The notes under the pieces are model-generated. The model had not been told where the DNA came from. It did not search any database and saw only the letters and a list, made by a program, of their open reading frames with translations. The translations under genes and the position numbers were made by a program. From the NCBI GenBank assembly GCA_900618425.1, contig UZAN01040074.1, positions 29,621-93,620 of the forward strand: a stretch of DNA of 64,000 nucleotides, read 5' to 3'. The DNA comes from Echinostoma caproni. Its lineage: Eukaryota > Platyhelminthes > Trematoda > Plagiorchiida > Echinostomatidae. Of this stretch, positions 1 through 12,899 are shown one piece after another (position 1 is the stretch's first letter; every line of letters begins with the position of its first letter).

Positions 1-2
1 TT

Positions 3-206
3 CTATCCATTCGAAGAGTTCTTCAGTAAATTCAAACAGGTGAGAGATTTAATTCTTTTAATTCCCTTATCATTTAGTACATTAAAAACTGGTTCACTGA
101 AATCACTGAAGCCATTCAAGANAAATGGTTTGACGATACGGGCACATCGTCTAAACCTACTCCAATCACTATGTGGTGCGGCATTTGATACCGTTACTAC
201 AGTCAA
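3..206 (-). pseudogene. Partial coding remnant inside repeat copy 1, unrecognised
   Basis: The minus-strand frame holds the segments SNAAPHSDWSRF, then RRCARIVKPF, then FSDFSEPVFNVLNDKGIK and IKSLTCLNLLK. Copy 2 at 6040-6254 encodes matching pieces (SQAAPH..W.RF, RCTRIVNH, FSVFSEPVAYVL, IKALTCLNLLKP), but spread over two or three frames. Conservation at the protein level suggests that the repeat once coded for a protein. The frame is cut by the window edge and contains an N at 122. I do not recognise the protein family. Confidence 0.45.
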
Positions 207-365
207 CTGCGCGTCATACGATCGTCACACCTTCTCATTTATTAGTCAAGCTTTGCAATATGAAAATTTGTAAAATATAAATTTTTTCAACATTCGTTGA
301 CCTCAGAATATACCGATAGTTTTTGTTCTGACTCGCCTACAGCGGTGTGACCAAAGGTTGTGCGT

Positions 366-530
366 CGAGGCTAAAAGACTGCTGGTCGTGGCTAAAGCAT
401 TGCGGGTTTTGGCTAAAGGAATGTGGGTTTTAGCTAAAGGAATGTAGGTCAAGGCTAAAGGAATGTGGGTTTTGGCTAAAGGATTACGGGTCGAGGCTCA
501 AGGATTGCGGGTTTTGGCTAAAGCTTGATG
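366..530 (-). repeat. 21-bp minisatellite, about 8 units (copy 1)
   Basis: Imperfect tandem units of about 20-21 bp built on GGCTAAAGGAATGTGGGTTT, with variants ending in GGGTCGA or GGTCGTG. The reverse-complement array sits in the second repeat copy at 5781-5930 (TTTAGCCAAAACCCGTAATC type units). Units differ from one another, so the array is old. Units abut directly with no spacers, which rules out a CRISPR array. Confidence 0.85.
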
Positions 531-545
531 GGAAAAGGTGTAGTG

Positions 546-1151
546 TGAGAATTCGTAAACGTTATAAAAATGTGTTTAAATGAAGAATTTTAACTTAATA
601 GTAGTAGGGAGTCATTGCACCATCAAAAGCTAAAAGTAAAGCTAAACCCAAAGCAGCTGTTGCTAGGTTTATCACTAAAATCAGGACCCTTCAAACTGAA
701 TAACACAAAACAATTGGGGTTATATCGTGATAAGATGCGAAAATCTATGGTTCCATGGTTCAACTAAAACGCTTCACTCATTCAACATTGCTTTGTAATC
801 GGTGATGGAAATTTAGAAGCTTGTGCTTCGTAAATTGTAAATATATGATAAATTATGCTCTCGTTCTGTTTGCCTGACATGCACCTTCCCGAAAGTGACA
901 AGATCCGGCTCAGATACACTAAACTTTTTAACCTGATTCGCTCCAAAACAATAGATATATTCGCGCTGGTATCTTGATTATATGATCTGCTTATTTTTTG
1001 CAGCAAATTCTTCTCTGGAATGTAATCTGTTAGATCCCAGTTGACTATGCACCAGTTGAAACGCTTCGGTTGGGAGTCACTAACTTATTTACTCGACCAG
1101 CTGATTGTTCTTCCTTCTCGGTCCATCCGTTCGATCGTCCGTTCGCCCGCC
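546..1151. other. No gene recognised
   Basis: AT-rich sequence between the repeat copy and the microsatellite. Only short frames (at most about 75 codons) are present and none shows a motif. Confidence 0.5.
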
Positions 1152-1255
<104 letters not shown>

Positions 1256-4200
1256 CTATAACTTGTAAACACTGAAAGAAAATCATCTTCCTAATACACA
1301 GTCTCTTACAATACACTAATATTTTTCTGTTTTTAATAGCTGATAGTAATCCAGTATGTGAATACTCTATTTTATTGGTAAATTGGTACATGCTTTGGAG
1401 AAGATGCTAAGATTTTAACTTCCGTCTAGAAGACTTAGACATTTTAGGTGGGATCAAATCTGAACAAGTATTCCGGTTTTGGGAAAGGCATACATGCAAA
1501 ACTACTCTGAGTGATCATCATCACCAATGAAGCCGAATGTTTAAATTGCTTTTATTTATGTTCTTTGATAGCTTACAACTTACAAAACATTTGTCAAGAG
1601 GAGAGAATTATCCCGAGATAAATGAAAACTGGGGATTTAATCGCTACCGTTGCTGTTGAAATTATTGTAATTCTTTTTGTTGGCGGTGGTGGTGGTGGTG
1701 ATAGTGGTAGTGAAGGTAATGTGAACCACAAGATTGCCATCACGCTGCCGACCAAACTGCTCTACTGGGTTTGTTCTTTAGTTCTGCAGAGAATCTGTTG
1801 TAGACAGATGGATGAAGCTAACAACATTCTGTTTCAAAGCTAATTCAAAATGGATGAAATGCAGTATGAATGTTCAAAAATGGTTCTTGTTTAGACCTAC
1901 CGGCTCTCAAACGTATGGTTGTGTTCATATTGCTCAATCCATTATCAATGGTTGTTGGGGCTTGGTGGATATAATATGGAGATCCCGAAATAAAATACAT
2001 AATTTGTGCAATCTAAATTCCAATGAAGAGACTTCGTAAAGTTCCATGATGCAATTGTCAAAGCCTATAAAACAGGACTATTTTGGCTTTCTCAAGTGTC
2101 TCAGAGATTCAGTACGTCAGCAGTCAATTGATAAGTTTGAAGATACATCAATATTTCCTGAAATTGCGATAAATCCTTTTTATCAGCTGATCTTCATAGT
2201 AAGTAGTGCAATAAGTGATTGTGTCGTCATTTCTTTTAATCCATTAGCAATTTCACTGTCTTCCGAAAACAGCGATCCCTTTTATCCAGCCACGCACCCT
2301 TTGATCAGAGAATGTATTGACCGGTTTTCACTGTTGCTCAGTCTTCCCCTCAACCCCATCCACGGTCCGCGTTTGCAACACAAACGTAACTGTTCCCCAC
2401 CGCCACTGGGCAGTGAAGTGTGAAATCGCGATTGATGATCCTTCAACTCCAATCTGGTTTGTCTACACACATCCACTCTTTGTGACAATACAGTCGTTAT
2501 CGTTCTGTTGTATTGGGAGCAAAAACTCGGATGTCGCGCCTGAACATCCCGTCCGTAAATCCCATTAGATGCAGGAAACAACGATGGTAACTTGATAGAA
2601 TTTTAGCCCAGTAGAGACACGATTTTTTCGACGGGAGGGGAGAAGTGGAGGGAGTTGGAGGTGAAATGTTATCAATCATTTTGATTAAATAAAATTTGTC
2701 ATATGAGACGTTTTTGGGGTGACTGATTCATTGTCTGTATGGGTGATTTTTTTTTTGAAACCGTATGGGAATTGTTGTTCGTTGTTGTTGTTCCCGAATA
2801 GCTACTGCTCCTGTTTGGAGACTGTATGGGAGGCCTGTTTGTTCGTGCAAAACCGAGGAACGAATAGAACTCCTGTGTTCCTGTATTCCATTGTCTGTAC
2901 ACTTCACACACTTCTGCTCAACGTAACAGTTAATTAAATATAAAGTGGGAAGCAACAAAGTGCATAATACCGTGAAATTGATTTCTCTCTTTGAATAATA
3001 GACAACATATTTTTATGCATTGGAATACCTGATATTTAGCGTTTGCTTTTATTCGCTATATGAACGGAAAACTTGTTAACTTTTATCAAAATACGATTCT
3101 TCATGAAGGCTTATCTCTGAAGTATTGTTATTTTAATGGAACAATTCAAACTCCTAAAGGTTTTGTATCGTAGGTTGGAAGACAACCGGAATTAAGTATA
3201 CTAAAATATAAGGAAACACTATTTTGGTGAAAATGTTTCGCTGCACTTGAATGTCAACTGAAGCGGTCTTGCAAATTTTGAAACTATCATGCAAACCAGC
3301 GATGCCTTAACAAAAAATAATATGTGCAGTATTATTAGGGTTCTGAGATGGCTCCGCGAACCGGGTGATCCGTTCTGTAGTGTAAAATCCAATGTAGTAA
3401 ACTCATCTTTTTGATCAGATGGTACCGCGACAATCCAGAATTAAGCTCACATCAGGCCACCGGGAATTCAATATTTTCTGTGCGGTGGACAAGCTTAAAA
3501 CCGTTACTTCATTCACCTGGAAGGAAAGACTCAGATCTGCCAATACGAAACAACCACTTAAACAAAACAATTTTTCATTCTATTCCGCGCATTTCAGGTC
3601 ATCTACGGTACGACAAACACGAAATTGCTGAAATTAGCCGAAACTCTAGGCATTCAGACTCTCAAACCCAAACAATGTGAACGGTTGGTTACATTAGTTT
3701 CGCCTTGGCGATTGACCCCATCCTTCATCGTGTTTCGTGTTGTTTTGCAACGTTGTCTGTTGCAGTTGGCAATCTTGTCTTTGTCTGACGATCATTCTTT
3801 TACTGATTATAAAATCACCTTGACTGCAGCATGCTCGTGTACAGATGAGGCGAAATGACACGGATGGATACATTGTGCGAACCCATGTTTCATATTCATA
3901 TTTACATTTTTGAGGTGAAAGCATTGTTTTCAGCTTTTCTGATGTTCGTAAGTCTCCTTTAACTTTACGGTAGAACGACCATCGCCTTTAAATTCCTTAT
4001 GCGGGTCCCTTTATCCCGTTGAATACTGGTTCTTTTCAAACAAGTTAAACTTCGACTGGTTTGACCTATTTGGTAGAGGCCAAACAGTTCGGTAAAGGAG
4101 ATATCAAACCATTGTGAAAGCTAGATTTGCCAACCTTAAAGTGGAGCTTGAATTATCATTTGGCGTGACGCCCACTTTGATCTGTAGTAGCCCGGTATCT

Positions 4201-5764
4201 GACCTCACGTATTGCGCTGGACATTTAATAACTTGTGCAAGCAACTGAGTCAAGCAACTGAACAGCTAAGTTAACATACGCACAAATGCCAACAGGTGCA
4301 GTCTTACACAGATTTGTGTACTTACATATCCTTTATTGAGTCAAGTTCATTCATCGTTATCTTAGTCTTATTGTTAGAGTTCAGGCATGAGTACGCTATA
4401 GGGCCAACCAGAACTCACCGGGGCAGAGATCATCCATCAAGTTTCCCTTTCAGTCGGACATATGCATCACCCATCACCGTCCCTATAATTCACGGAACAA
4501 AAACAGCCAGTTTCATGAGAGTAATAGAAGATTTGATTTGAACTGATTATATGGCCAATTTGGTGATACACAGAATGAAGAGCCAGGAAGCACTGGACAG
4601 CTGGTTTGATCAGGTTAATGCTCACCATGAAAGTAGTCTGATCAGCTACTCCGGTGGTCAATTAGGTGCTATGCTTGCGTTCTACCTGTTAGGTTTTATC
4701 CTTGGTTGAATAGCTAGAGTCACGTTGCTGATGAGAACTCCCGGATAGAAACAAGTGTCCATTGCATCGTAGCTTCTCGGTTTACGTTTTATTTATTCTG
4801 TAAACACCGAAATTCACCGCATAAATATACAATCTGCACCATTTATCGCCCGAAATATATCATATTCAGTCACTATTCGAAACCAAAAAACTGATTTGGA
4901 GTATGAGATTGGTCCAGTCGATTGAGCGATCGATAAGTCGCCTACTTACGAGTGTTCTCCTAATTTGCCTTACGTGCACGGTATGTCTCCACTTGATTCG
5001 AATTATTTCCCGTACCTTCCTCATAATATACTACTGAGCAAAAAATTATAAAGAAAAATATATGGAAAAGAGTAAAATTTACTGACTAATTGGTTGATTT
5101 TCCAAAAAGTCACAAAGTATTCCTCTCAGTTTGGTGAATAGATAACAATTTCGATGTTTGAAAGCTCAACATCAGCTCCACGGGGTGTTGCATTAGCAAT
5201 GCACGGATTTGGTAAGATCACTGTTCAGATTATATCCCACAAAAAACGTGCGTGTTAATCTGCGGGTTCTCAGAATCGCTGTCCGTGTAACGATAGGCAT
5301 TTTGCTTTAATCCACTTGAAGAAAATGGGTTCACATATCACCCTTATGGAGAGCTTTCAAACATTTCATTGCACAATACAACAAGCGTCACTTTTACCTT
5401 GGAAACTTTATTACGTAATACGTGATGTACCCGCATTCCAGGGTCCTCTTCGGCACTAATCAGTAGTGCAGTACTTTTCATCAGTGAGGGATATAACTTG
5501 CCTCTAGTCATAATTCGAGTAAAGTGCCCTCCACTTCTTTTAATGGTTAGTCGTTCACCACAATTCCTAGCTATATATGGGGAATTGTTCAATGTAGATT
5601 CCCAAGTTTATATTCGACAAAAAACTTACTTTCTGGCCGTTGAAACACACTATGATTGCCTTGAAGTTGATAGGCTTAGAGTACCAACAGAGGCTTAAGC
5701 TTTTCGTAAATTCCATTTACTACTAAAGGAACATCGCCACGTTGATTAATCATTCGCATATCTT
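1256..5764. other. No gene recognised between the two repeat copies
   Basis: This is the interior of the inverted repeat pair. It contains a short GGT-rich tract (about 1681-1708), poly-T near 2750 and many short open frames, the longest 125 codons at 2046-2423, with no recognisable domain and no convincing splice sites. If the flanking inverted copies are the ends of one element, this would be its body, but no transposase or polymerase motif was seen in it. Confidence 0.5.
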
Positions 5765-5780
5765 ACTACACCTTTTCCCA

Positions 5781-5930
5781 TCAAGCTTTAGCTAAAACCC
5801 GTAATCCTTTAGCCAAAATCCGAAATGCTTTAACCAAATCCTACAATCCTTTAACATTCACTCACGTTCCTTTGACCAACACCCGAAATGCTTTAGCCAA
5901 GAACCGTAATCCTTTAGCCTCGACGCACAA
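5781..5930 (+). repeat. 21-bp minisatellite, about 7 units (copy 2)
   Basis: Degenerate tandem units of about 20-21 bp of the type CTTTAGCCAAAACCCGTAAT, reverse complementary to the array at 366-530. Several units carry substitutions such as TTTAACCAA and TTTGACCAA. Confidence 0.8.
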
Positions 5931-6009
5931 ACGTTAGTCATACTGTTGTAGGTGAGTGAGTTAAAAAAATTATTTTCTAAAAATTTTGATGTTACACAGC
6001 TTGGCTGAT

Positions 6010-6254
6010 ATATGGGGTGTGGCGATCGTATGCTACGCAGTAATGGTATCGCAAGCAGCACCACATATTAATTGGAGAAGATTTTGAACGATGTACCCGT
6101 ATCGTCAACCATTTGGCACCTCTCGCATGGCTTCAGCGTTTTCAGCGAACCAGTTGCGTATGTGCTATATAATAACCGAATTAAACATATAAAAGCGCTC
6201 ACCTGTTTGAATTTACTGAAGCCCGCTTCCAGTGGGTTGACAAATAGGAACTGA
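6010..6254 (+). pseudogene. Frameshifted coding remnant inside repeat copy 2
   Basis: Pieces matching the copy 1 protein appear in different frames: SQAAPHINWRRF, then a shift to RCTRIVNH, then HGFSVFSEPVAYVL and IKHIKALTCLNLLKPASSG. A stop follows RRF in the first frame. The shared pattern FS.FSEPV..VL......IK.LTCLNLLK is best explained by descent from a coding ancestor. Product unknown. Confidence 0.45.
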
Positions 6255-6772
6255 AGGATGGAAGAAGTCGAATTTGGTGGTTTAAATGTAACTGCACATT
6301 CAAAGCTCTCCGATGAACGGGTGCACTGTCAAAGATACAGTAGTGGCCAATTGGGGTGAACTAAAATATTTTCTTTATGATTAAGTGGAGTTTCATTATA
6401 TTTATCACCCCTAATAATGCTTTATCTATGGACAATTATTTATGTGTTGTCTACGTCGATATACGTAGTTTCTAGTCTGCATAAGTGTCAATTAAACGTG
6501 CTTGACCTTGAGTGCCAAGATTAAATGATCTGAACATGAAAACCACAAACGTTATCAAGTATGACAACGCAATATTTTCTAATAGGACTGAAGGATTATC
6601 TCAAATTAATTCCATAAACTCTTGCCATTTCTCATATTTGTAATGATGAATTATTTTATCTAATAGATAATCCATTATAGCAACTCTGTTGGATAAACAT
6701 GAAATTCTATCACAACCGAGAGAAGCTGCATTAAATAAAGTTTCATAATAATAATCTATGTTTAATATCTAG
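6255..6772. other. AT-rich link, possible decayed Tc1 body
   Basis: No intact frame. A short stretch near 6550-6640 reads YDNAIFSN...., which might be a decayed second-aspartate region (DNA..H) of the Tc1 transposase whose tail follows, but it is too short to be sure. Confidence 0.3.
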
Positions 6773-6892
6773 CTCACCGAATTCGAGAAGTACCACGTAA
6801 TAGAAAATGGCATCGTAACAAAGTTGGTGGATTCCATGCCAAAGAGACTCGAAAAAGTCCTAAAGAACAAAGGCACACCAATCGACTGTTAG
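6773..6892 (+). pseudogene. Tc1/mariner-like transposase, C-terminal fragment
   Basis: A 39-residue in-frame tail ends at TAG (6890-6892). It contains NGIVTKLVDSMPKRLEKV and then LKNKGTPIDC, which fits the C-terminal signature of Tc1-type transposases (a basic W/I-x-LV-x-S-M-P-x-R-L...V....KG tail just before the stop). The same tail recurs at 31110-31180 (+) and near 14310-14395 (-), and in altered form in the palindrome arms. No upstream catalytic region is clearly preserved here, so this is a truncated copy. An AATAAA-like site lies about 55 bp downstream. Confidence 0.65.
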
Positions 6893-7399
6893 TGTACATA
6901 AACCTCACATCTTAATTATTATGAATGTTAATTTGTTGTAAATAAAAACTGTTTCATTCTCTTTAGTCACCTCTTAACTCTTCATGGACTAGATCAACCA
7001 CTACTAACTAAATGGGAGTAGCCGCTACATTCTGAACCATTCCATCTGCTGAGAATAAACGAACCATAGAAATCACGTCTATAAAGACTCGCCAAGGCTT
7101 GTCTATTATTTTTTGGAAAAAAATGTACTTCAGTATAAATGCTGTTGCCTAAACCAACCGATAAGTGTTTTACAGGGACCCGTTGCTCCAGTTTCGACTA
7201 GACGTGTAAAATCACCTGGAACATGTGGTTGTTCTTTAGTGATTAACGTGGAACAGCTGGATAGAAACATTCAAAACATACCAAGTATTCTTTGTATTAC
7301 GTTCATATATCAAGATACCGGGGACAATGGACATGATATTATGTTTAAGTTTTTTTGCTGAAGAGGAGGCTCCACTAGGCTTTGGATTGTCCATATCTG
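6893..7399. other. No gene recognised
   Basis: The first 100 bp resemble the 3' untranslated part of the Tc1-like copies (GTAAATAAAAACTGTTTC). No terminal inverted repeat was found at the expected distance. The rest is featureless. Confidence 0.45.
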
Positions 7400-7402
7400 T
7401 CC

Positions 7403-7802
7403 TTAGCTGTTATCGTTTATCTCGCCAATATACAGCTTCAGTGTTGTGTTGCCCGACTGCTGCAACAAATCGGCATATACCGCTCGTTTTACATTTACAG
7501 TTTCTGAGTTTCCTTTCATGGGTTGGATGGTCCGCTTCTTAACCAAACAGTGATATCCATCCAGTAAGCGGTCAGTTGAAGTCTTACTGATAGATGTGCC
7601 CGGGAATTTCTTCTCCATTCTTTCTTTTGACTGCCCCAACAACATCACAAAAATGTTTTGTGAACTCGTCGTTGAATTTTGCCCTATAAGGTCCAGGATT
7701 TAGTGTTACTTCCAGATCCGTAACTGCAATAGCACGACATGTTTTGGTTTTAGTGCCAAGGTGTTTTACAATTTCTTTTAAATCATCTTCTCTTTTGCAC
7801 AT
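7403..7802 (-). CDS. Unrecognised minus-strand coding-like region (two overlapping frames)
   Basis: Two minus-strand frames overlap. The upstream one (7802-7584) starts at ATG directly after a TGA and reads MCKREDDLKEIVKHLG, then AIAVTDLEVTLNPGPYR, then FCDVVGAVKRKNGEEIPG. A GTAAGA donor-like site follows at about 7590. The second frame (7648-7403) continues through KTSTDRLLDGYHCL and NVKRAVYADLLQQSG. Composition is charged and protein-like, unlike the low-complexity frames elsewhere. The region could be a host exon with its donor, or a frameshifted transposon remnant. I recognise no family. Confidence 0.3.
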
Positions 7803-9557
7803 TCAGTTATTCTTCATCGGACTTCTGCACTGATCAAGCGATAGGGCCTTTTCTGTCGATCTGCTTTAACGTTCTCCATATTGCAGATGCGCATAACGGT
7901 CGTCAAGGTAAAACAAATATTACTGCCGTCTTTCGTGGCGTTTTATATAGCCCCATTTCCGATGCAGCGTATACTGCAAAGTGGTATTGCAGAGGAAATT
8001 TAAAATGCACTTCCTCTGTGAGTAAAACACTCCCATGAATCACTACCACTACACTGTTTCGCATTCACAAGCTCTGAAGTAAATCAAAAGGTGATATCAC
8101 ACAAAAATCTTACATGCTTACCGTTCCGTATCTCCACTTAAAGGGAACTGTATTCATGAGATGTGGACACAATAACATGCCGAGGATGATAAACACCATT
8201 TTCCCAACAACAATCGAAAACCTTAAATATTATTTATAAAAATATCCCGAATACGGTTTTTTGTTTCCCAAAACTGTCAGGCAAATTAAACGGAAACTTG
8301 GTAGTACAGTATTTTAGCCAATCATTCGAAATAATCAATGTCGTTCAATCTTTAGGTCAAATGAATTTATAGGAATTCATATGCATCAATATGGGATTAA
8401 TGTCTGGTATGAATCACGGAATACAGTGAAGTAAAATGATTTCGAATGTAAAACTTTGAGAGCAAATTTTTAACGGATAAATGGATTGTGAGACCCTCAG
8501 GTTATCGCAATAGGTGTAATGGGTAGAAAATTACAAATTACAAACAAATCGCCCCATTTAAGGAATTGCGGTATTGTTATATGCAGTTGTTTGAGAAGGA
8601 AGAATGTCGAATTGGAATCGGTTGCTGCTGGTACGCCGTGAAGAAGCCATTGATTTAAACAGTATTCGCTCTTAAAAAACAACCACTAGTGAAACTGATC
8701 ACATGGGTCAAAATGTTTGCCTACGACAAACTTGCCAAGAGAAATAGATGGATAAAATATTAAGGTGCCTTAGAGTTCACATAAAATCTTTGGAATGTGA
8801 GCCAGCCAAAAAATCGGGAAACATTGCTACCAGAGGGATAAAACAAGGACAACCAGAAACTGCAAAAGTAAAGATTGGAAAATCCTAAGCTGCCTAAATC
8901 TGACTGTGTTCACAAACTTTAACGAAGACATTATCGACATGACGGAAAAAGGAAAGATGGTGGGTATATGCTGCAATGTGGTATTCTACAATGGGATCTT
9001 TATGAATGGGACAATCGGAAGAGTGAAGAACTTATGGGTTACGTAATGAACGAGACGGTGACGGCTGCATTTAAAACTGACAGGAAGATCGATGCATTAG
9101 AGCAAAGAATTGTTGACAGTAGCTATAACAGCTGTACTATAAAGAATTGAAAAAAATAGTATGTACTCATATTTTGTGGAGGGAAACCGACTTTCAACAA
9201 AGCCTGTTTGTAAATTTTGTGGAACTACCGTAGTATTAGAGTGTGTGACGTTTGGTCTTACTCTCTTGAGAAGTGGAAAACTTTCGGCAGCGGAGAACTT
9301 TTACAGTATACATTTACAGAGTGATCATATTGATTACAGATTTCGCAAGCTCTCAGGCATTTTTATTTAATAGTTTTAGGGGAATTTAAAGGAGGACTAC
9401 AAGTTTACTGCTTTAGAGATTATTGAAAACAATCAGAATTTTTACTTTGTGCGATGTGTAATCGCACCTTTCGCATAGACTGTGTCTAGTCAACAGGCAG
9501 CGACATTTGCTTTCCGCCGTAATCAAAATATACATATGTAGGGGACAATTTATGCAT
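7803..9557. other. No gene recognised
   Basis: Only short frames (at most 69 codons), no motifs, and no repeats shared with the rest of the window that I could see. Confidence 0.5.
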
Positions 9558-9599
9558 ATATCGACGTGGGCTTGGTATATACCAAGCCCACGTCGATAT
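9558..9599. repeat. 42-bp perfect palindrome
   Basis: Two 21-bp arms, ATATCGACGTGGGCTTGG plus TAT and its exact reverse complement, meet with no spacer between 9578 and 9579. The match ends exactly at 9558/9599 (T at 9557 against C at 9600). It can form a perfect hairpin or cruciform. Confidence 0.97.
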
Positions 9600-12500
9600 C
9601 TACCAGCCAGGTGTGATTTGCATAATTAGCATTAGTACTGTATTTTCATATTGGGATGAATATATCTAAGCAGTTAAACTTCTTAAACATGAAAATCTTT
9701 TTGGGTTGCATAAGTGTGATGCAATTGAAAGAATAGCCCAACGAATTGCTCTTTCATTTATATGTATTGTGCAGTTGCATGTTGTTGTCATCTGAAAAAT
9801 TTGTTTGGAGCCTATCTTCAGTTTGTTTCAGTCAGCGGTGCGCCATCCTCACATTTGCCCTGCATTGCCTTGTGTAATGACCGGAATGTTTTACTATCCT
9901 GTTTGGTTAAGTCAATCACTAACAACCGAGCACAGAGTTTTAGTGTCAATCTGAAATGTTACATTTACTTCGTGTGAACCATTTTCGATAAGACTTATCT
10001 TAACATGATCGTTGTCAGGCGTGGGTGATCAATCACAGATCTTATCTGTGTGATAGCCGGGGCGATCTCTCTCTGTTTGTTCTGTTTACCCACTTTCTCC
10101 TATGCTTCTCCTATGCCCCACATATCCGCGATGTATCTGATTTCATATTGCAATCGACTACATGCTATCAACTAAGTTCATGCATAATCATTATGTGCTG
10201 TTCGTCTTCGTGTTTTGCAAACAATCCCGACTTCATGCGTTCTCTTGAACATTATTCACCAAATCGATTGTTCATTCCTGGCACCTGTAGTTGATAGTTT
10301 GATTTCTGTTAGTTATTCTCATAAACAAAGGTTTAGAAAGAATAATATATATTTGTACCATGAAGCTCTGAAACTCGCCTTCAATTCTTCCTCAGAATTT
10401 TCCACAATACATTTATACGTCAAATGAATAACAGTTTTCAGAATCAATAGTGAATTGATTTAAGGCTGATCAGCCTTTTACACGCCTTCCAGTCTTGTCC
10501 AACAGATCACATGGAGCGAATGTAGAGGTCGCTGAAAAATAAATTTAATTGGATAAATTTTTCCACGTGATAACTGATTGCCAATTCCCATCACTAACAT
10601 TGAATTTTTCTGTGATGTGAGCTTGCTACTTATGTTTATTTGCAATCAACTTATATGCAAAAGTACTTTTTTATTCCCGCTAGTTAGTCGCTCATGAGAG
10701 AGTAGGACACTAGAGTACTTCGGACAAACTCGGCGGATAACGTATAAATCTTCTTTAATCGGGTATTACGATACCGGTGATCAGCTCGGATCGTCTAAGC
10801 GCTTAGGTAATTCTGGTATTAGTGATTGGAATCGAACAGCGCAAACATCTACCTGGACGGAAACACCACTGAATCGTGTAGTCAGACAAAACCAATACGC
10901 ACTACGGATACAGTCGATTCGAGTTGGAAGTGTCCAAATTACTATAATAATTGTCAATCAAACATTGGTGCATTTTGATTGGTTGCCCCGCGTTGTGGTG
11001 TGTGCGGTCGATCCCGTTGCGTGAACATCAAACTATCAAGTAAGATTGATACTTTATCGTTTTTGGTTTTGGTTTTTAATTTAAATGAATCTGGTGATGT
11101 TTCGATGCCTATAAAGAAGTGTGATGAAGCAGTTTTTTGATGATTAGAAGGCATTCTGTAGTGATAAAGGGTGTTTAGTTATGCATAACCTCTTTTTACA
11201 GGCTAGTCTTGGGGGACGTAATTCAGTTAGACTTGGAGTTACGTCACACATAAAAGAAGCAGTACCAAGTGGTAGGATTATGAATATCTCCAACGAAGTT
11301 ATTATCCTCGTGTTCAAATAAACAAGGTCAGATGCTCGTAACAGGCTCCAAAAAGTGTTGAGTTATATCGTGTTTGGACAAAGCGAAATACACTGATCAG
11401 CTCCATCGATGACCACCTGGGTACTACGCATGAGTTGCGCGTAGGAGGCCTTGTATTTGGTCCCAATTTTAACGGTTTGCTTTGTAATGTGATACTCGNC
11501 GCACGGAAACACTGGTTGACTGGTTCTTCCTGGGCCAGACATACCTGGAAGGTAAAATTAGCGAGTGCCATAAACCCAAAAGATTCAGACAGAGAGAGAG
11601 AGTAAACACAAACCCTTAACTATTGCTTATTCAAATTGCAAAGCACTACTCTGTCTCCTACGCATTCACGCACTTGTGATATTTCGAAATCAATTTGCTT
11701 CAACCATTAAGACTACAGTGGTGGTTCATCTGCGCTGGTTTATTTGATTTTGTGTTTTACTTGACTGCATCCTAGTGGACCATTTGGCCTAAACTTGCAT
11801 CCTTTTTTATTTTTCCCACCAACCTGTTTGCTTACGCTTGTGTGCGGATATAATCCGGTGGTTCTTGAGAAGACTACTTACTAATAACAGGAATCGCGTG
11901 CACACCGCGTTTCTCCTACAATCAGATAAGCCGGGCACAACCGCTACTAATCCATAAAAATATGGACCAAGGACATCTCACTGGAGATTGAGGTGTGTTG
12001 TTCCTTACTTAGGCGGTGCTACATTAGCAAGGTTACCGTCCCATTTGTTGCTGCATGCCACATTCCTGATTTTAGGAGCATGGAACATCAGAATGCATCC
12101 AATTGCTTAGTAGTGATACTGGTTCACTAGATTGGTGGATTGATAGATTTTGCATCATTCGAAGCGACCTAAGTGTAGATTTTCTGAATGGACTCACCGG
12201 TGTGATTGCATTCATCAACGATCAATGTTGTTACAATGCCCATGATTTTCACTTCCTTGTTACTGAAATAGTTCTTATGTTTGGTTTATGCTACCCACGA
12301 TCTCTCAGTCACTTTAATCAAATCAGTAATGCTAATAGTTGCATGACACGCTTATTTCTGAATTTATTTTTGCAGAAACTTCAAGAGAGTGATATGTTTG
12401 TGGATCAATAGCGGCGCTCAAAATCATTTTGATGTTTCTCTTCACACCAATGTGCATAACAATTCCTGTTTATTTGCCATCTGCATCAGATTAAAGATTG

Positions 12501-12899
12501 ACTCATTATATAATTCTGAGACACAGTTCAGAAAATACCCGGACTCCCATCAGCCCGTTAGTTATTTTCTTCGTCCTCCCCCACCCCATTTCCAAAAATG
12601 CCTTGCTTCTCGACTCATCAACGAAAAACTCATTTCTCAGTTTATCTACTTCCATTGAAACACCTAGTATATTACACTGATTCGTTAATATTAACCGATC
12701 TAACTATTTCTTTATTGAAATTAAACGTTCTATTAGTAAGCTCAGTTTACGCTTTTCTCTATGCTACACAGTCGCAAACCGTAAATACTCAGGGTAGGTT
12801 ATCACAGTCCGTCTCGAACGGCTTTCATTTGTCAGAAGAAACGTTAACAGGACTGACAGGCATAAAAAGGTTCAATTCTTTCTGTTCTGTTTGCTTTAG
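9600..12899. other. No gene recognised
   Basis: Contains a short GA-repeat near 11585 and a 16-bp palindrome near 10460 (AAGGCTGATCAGCCTT). Open frames reach 102 codons (12103-12411) without a recognisable domain. N at 11499. Confidence 0.5.

Larger units (their letters stand above)
1..545 (-). repeat. Dispersed repeat, copy 1 (with minisatellite and broken ORF)
   Basis: Read on the minus strand, this block runs from a minisatellite (about 366-530) through an AT-rich stretch into an open frame (3-206). The same order of parts recurs on the plus strand at about 5765-6254, with clear but diverged similarity throughout, so both are copies of one dispersed repeat in opposite orientation. The inner edge is near 545, marked by the shared string GATGGGAAAAGGTGTAGT. 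The outer edge lies beyond the window start. The family is not recognised; it could be the end of a larger mobile element. Confidence 0.75.
5765..6254 (+). repeat. Dispersed repeat, copy 2 (inverted relative to copy 1)
   Basis: Plus-strand counterpart of 1-545. It starts with CTACACCTTTTCCCATCAAG, passes through the minisatellite (5781-5930) and an AT-rich link, and ends in the broken coding segment (about 6010-6254). The minisatellites of the two copies face inward and the coding parts outward. Similarity is visible in all sections, with small indels in each. Confidence 0.75.

Noticed and set aside
366..530. Possible CRISPR array
   Set aside because: Units are contiguous 21-bp imperfect repeats without unique spacers, in a eukaryotic context; it is a minisatellite.
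6495..6515. Short string TGACCTTGAGTG also seen near 29765 and 42650 as a possible common element end
   Set aside because: The match is about 12-15 bp without extension, and terminal repeats found elsewhere define the ends better.
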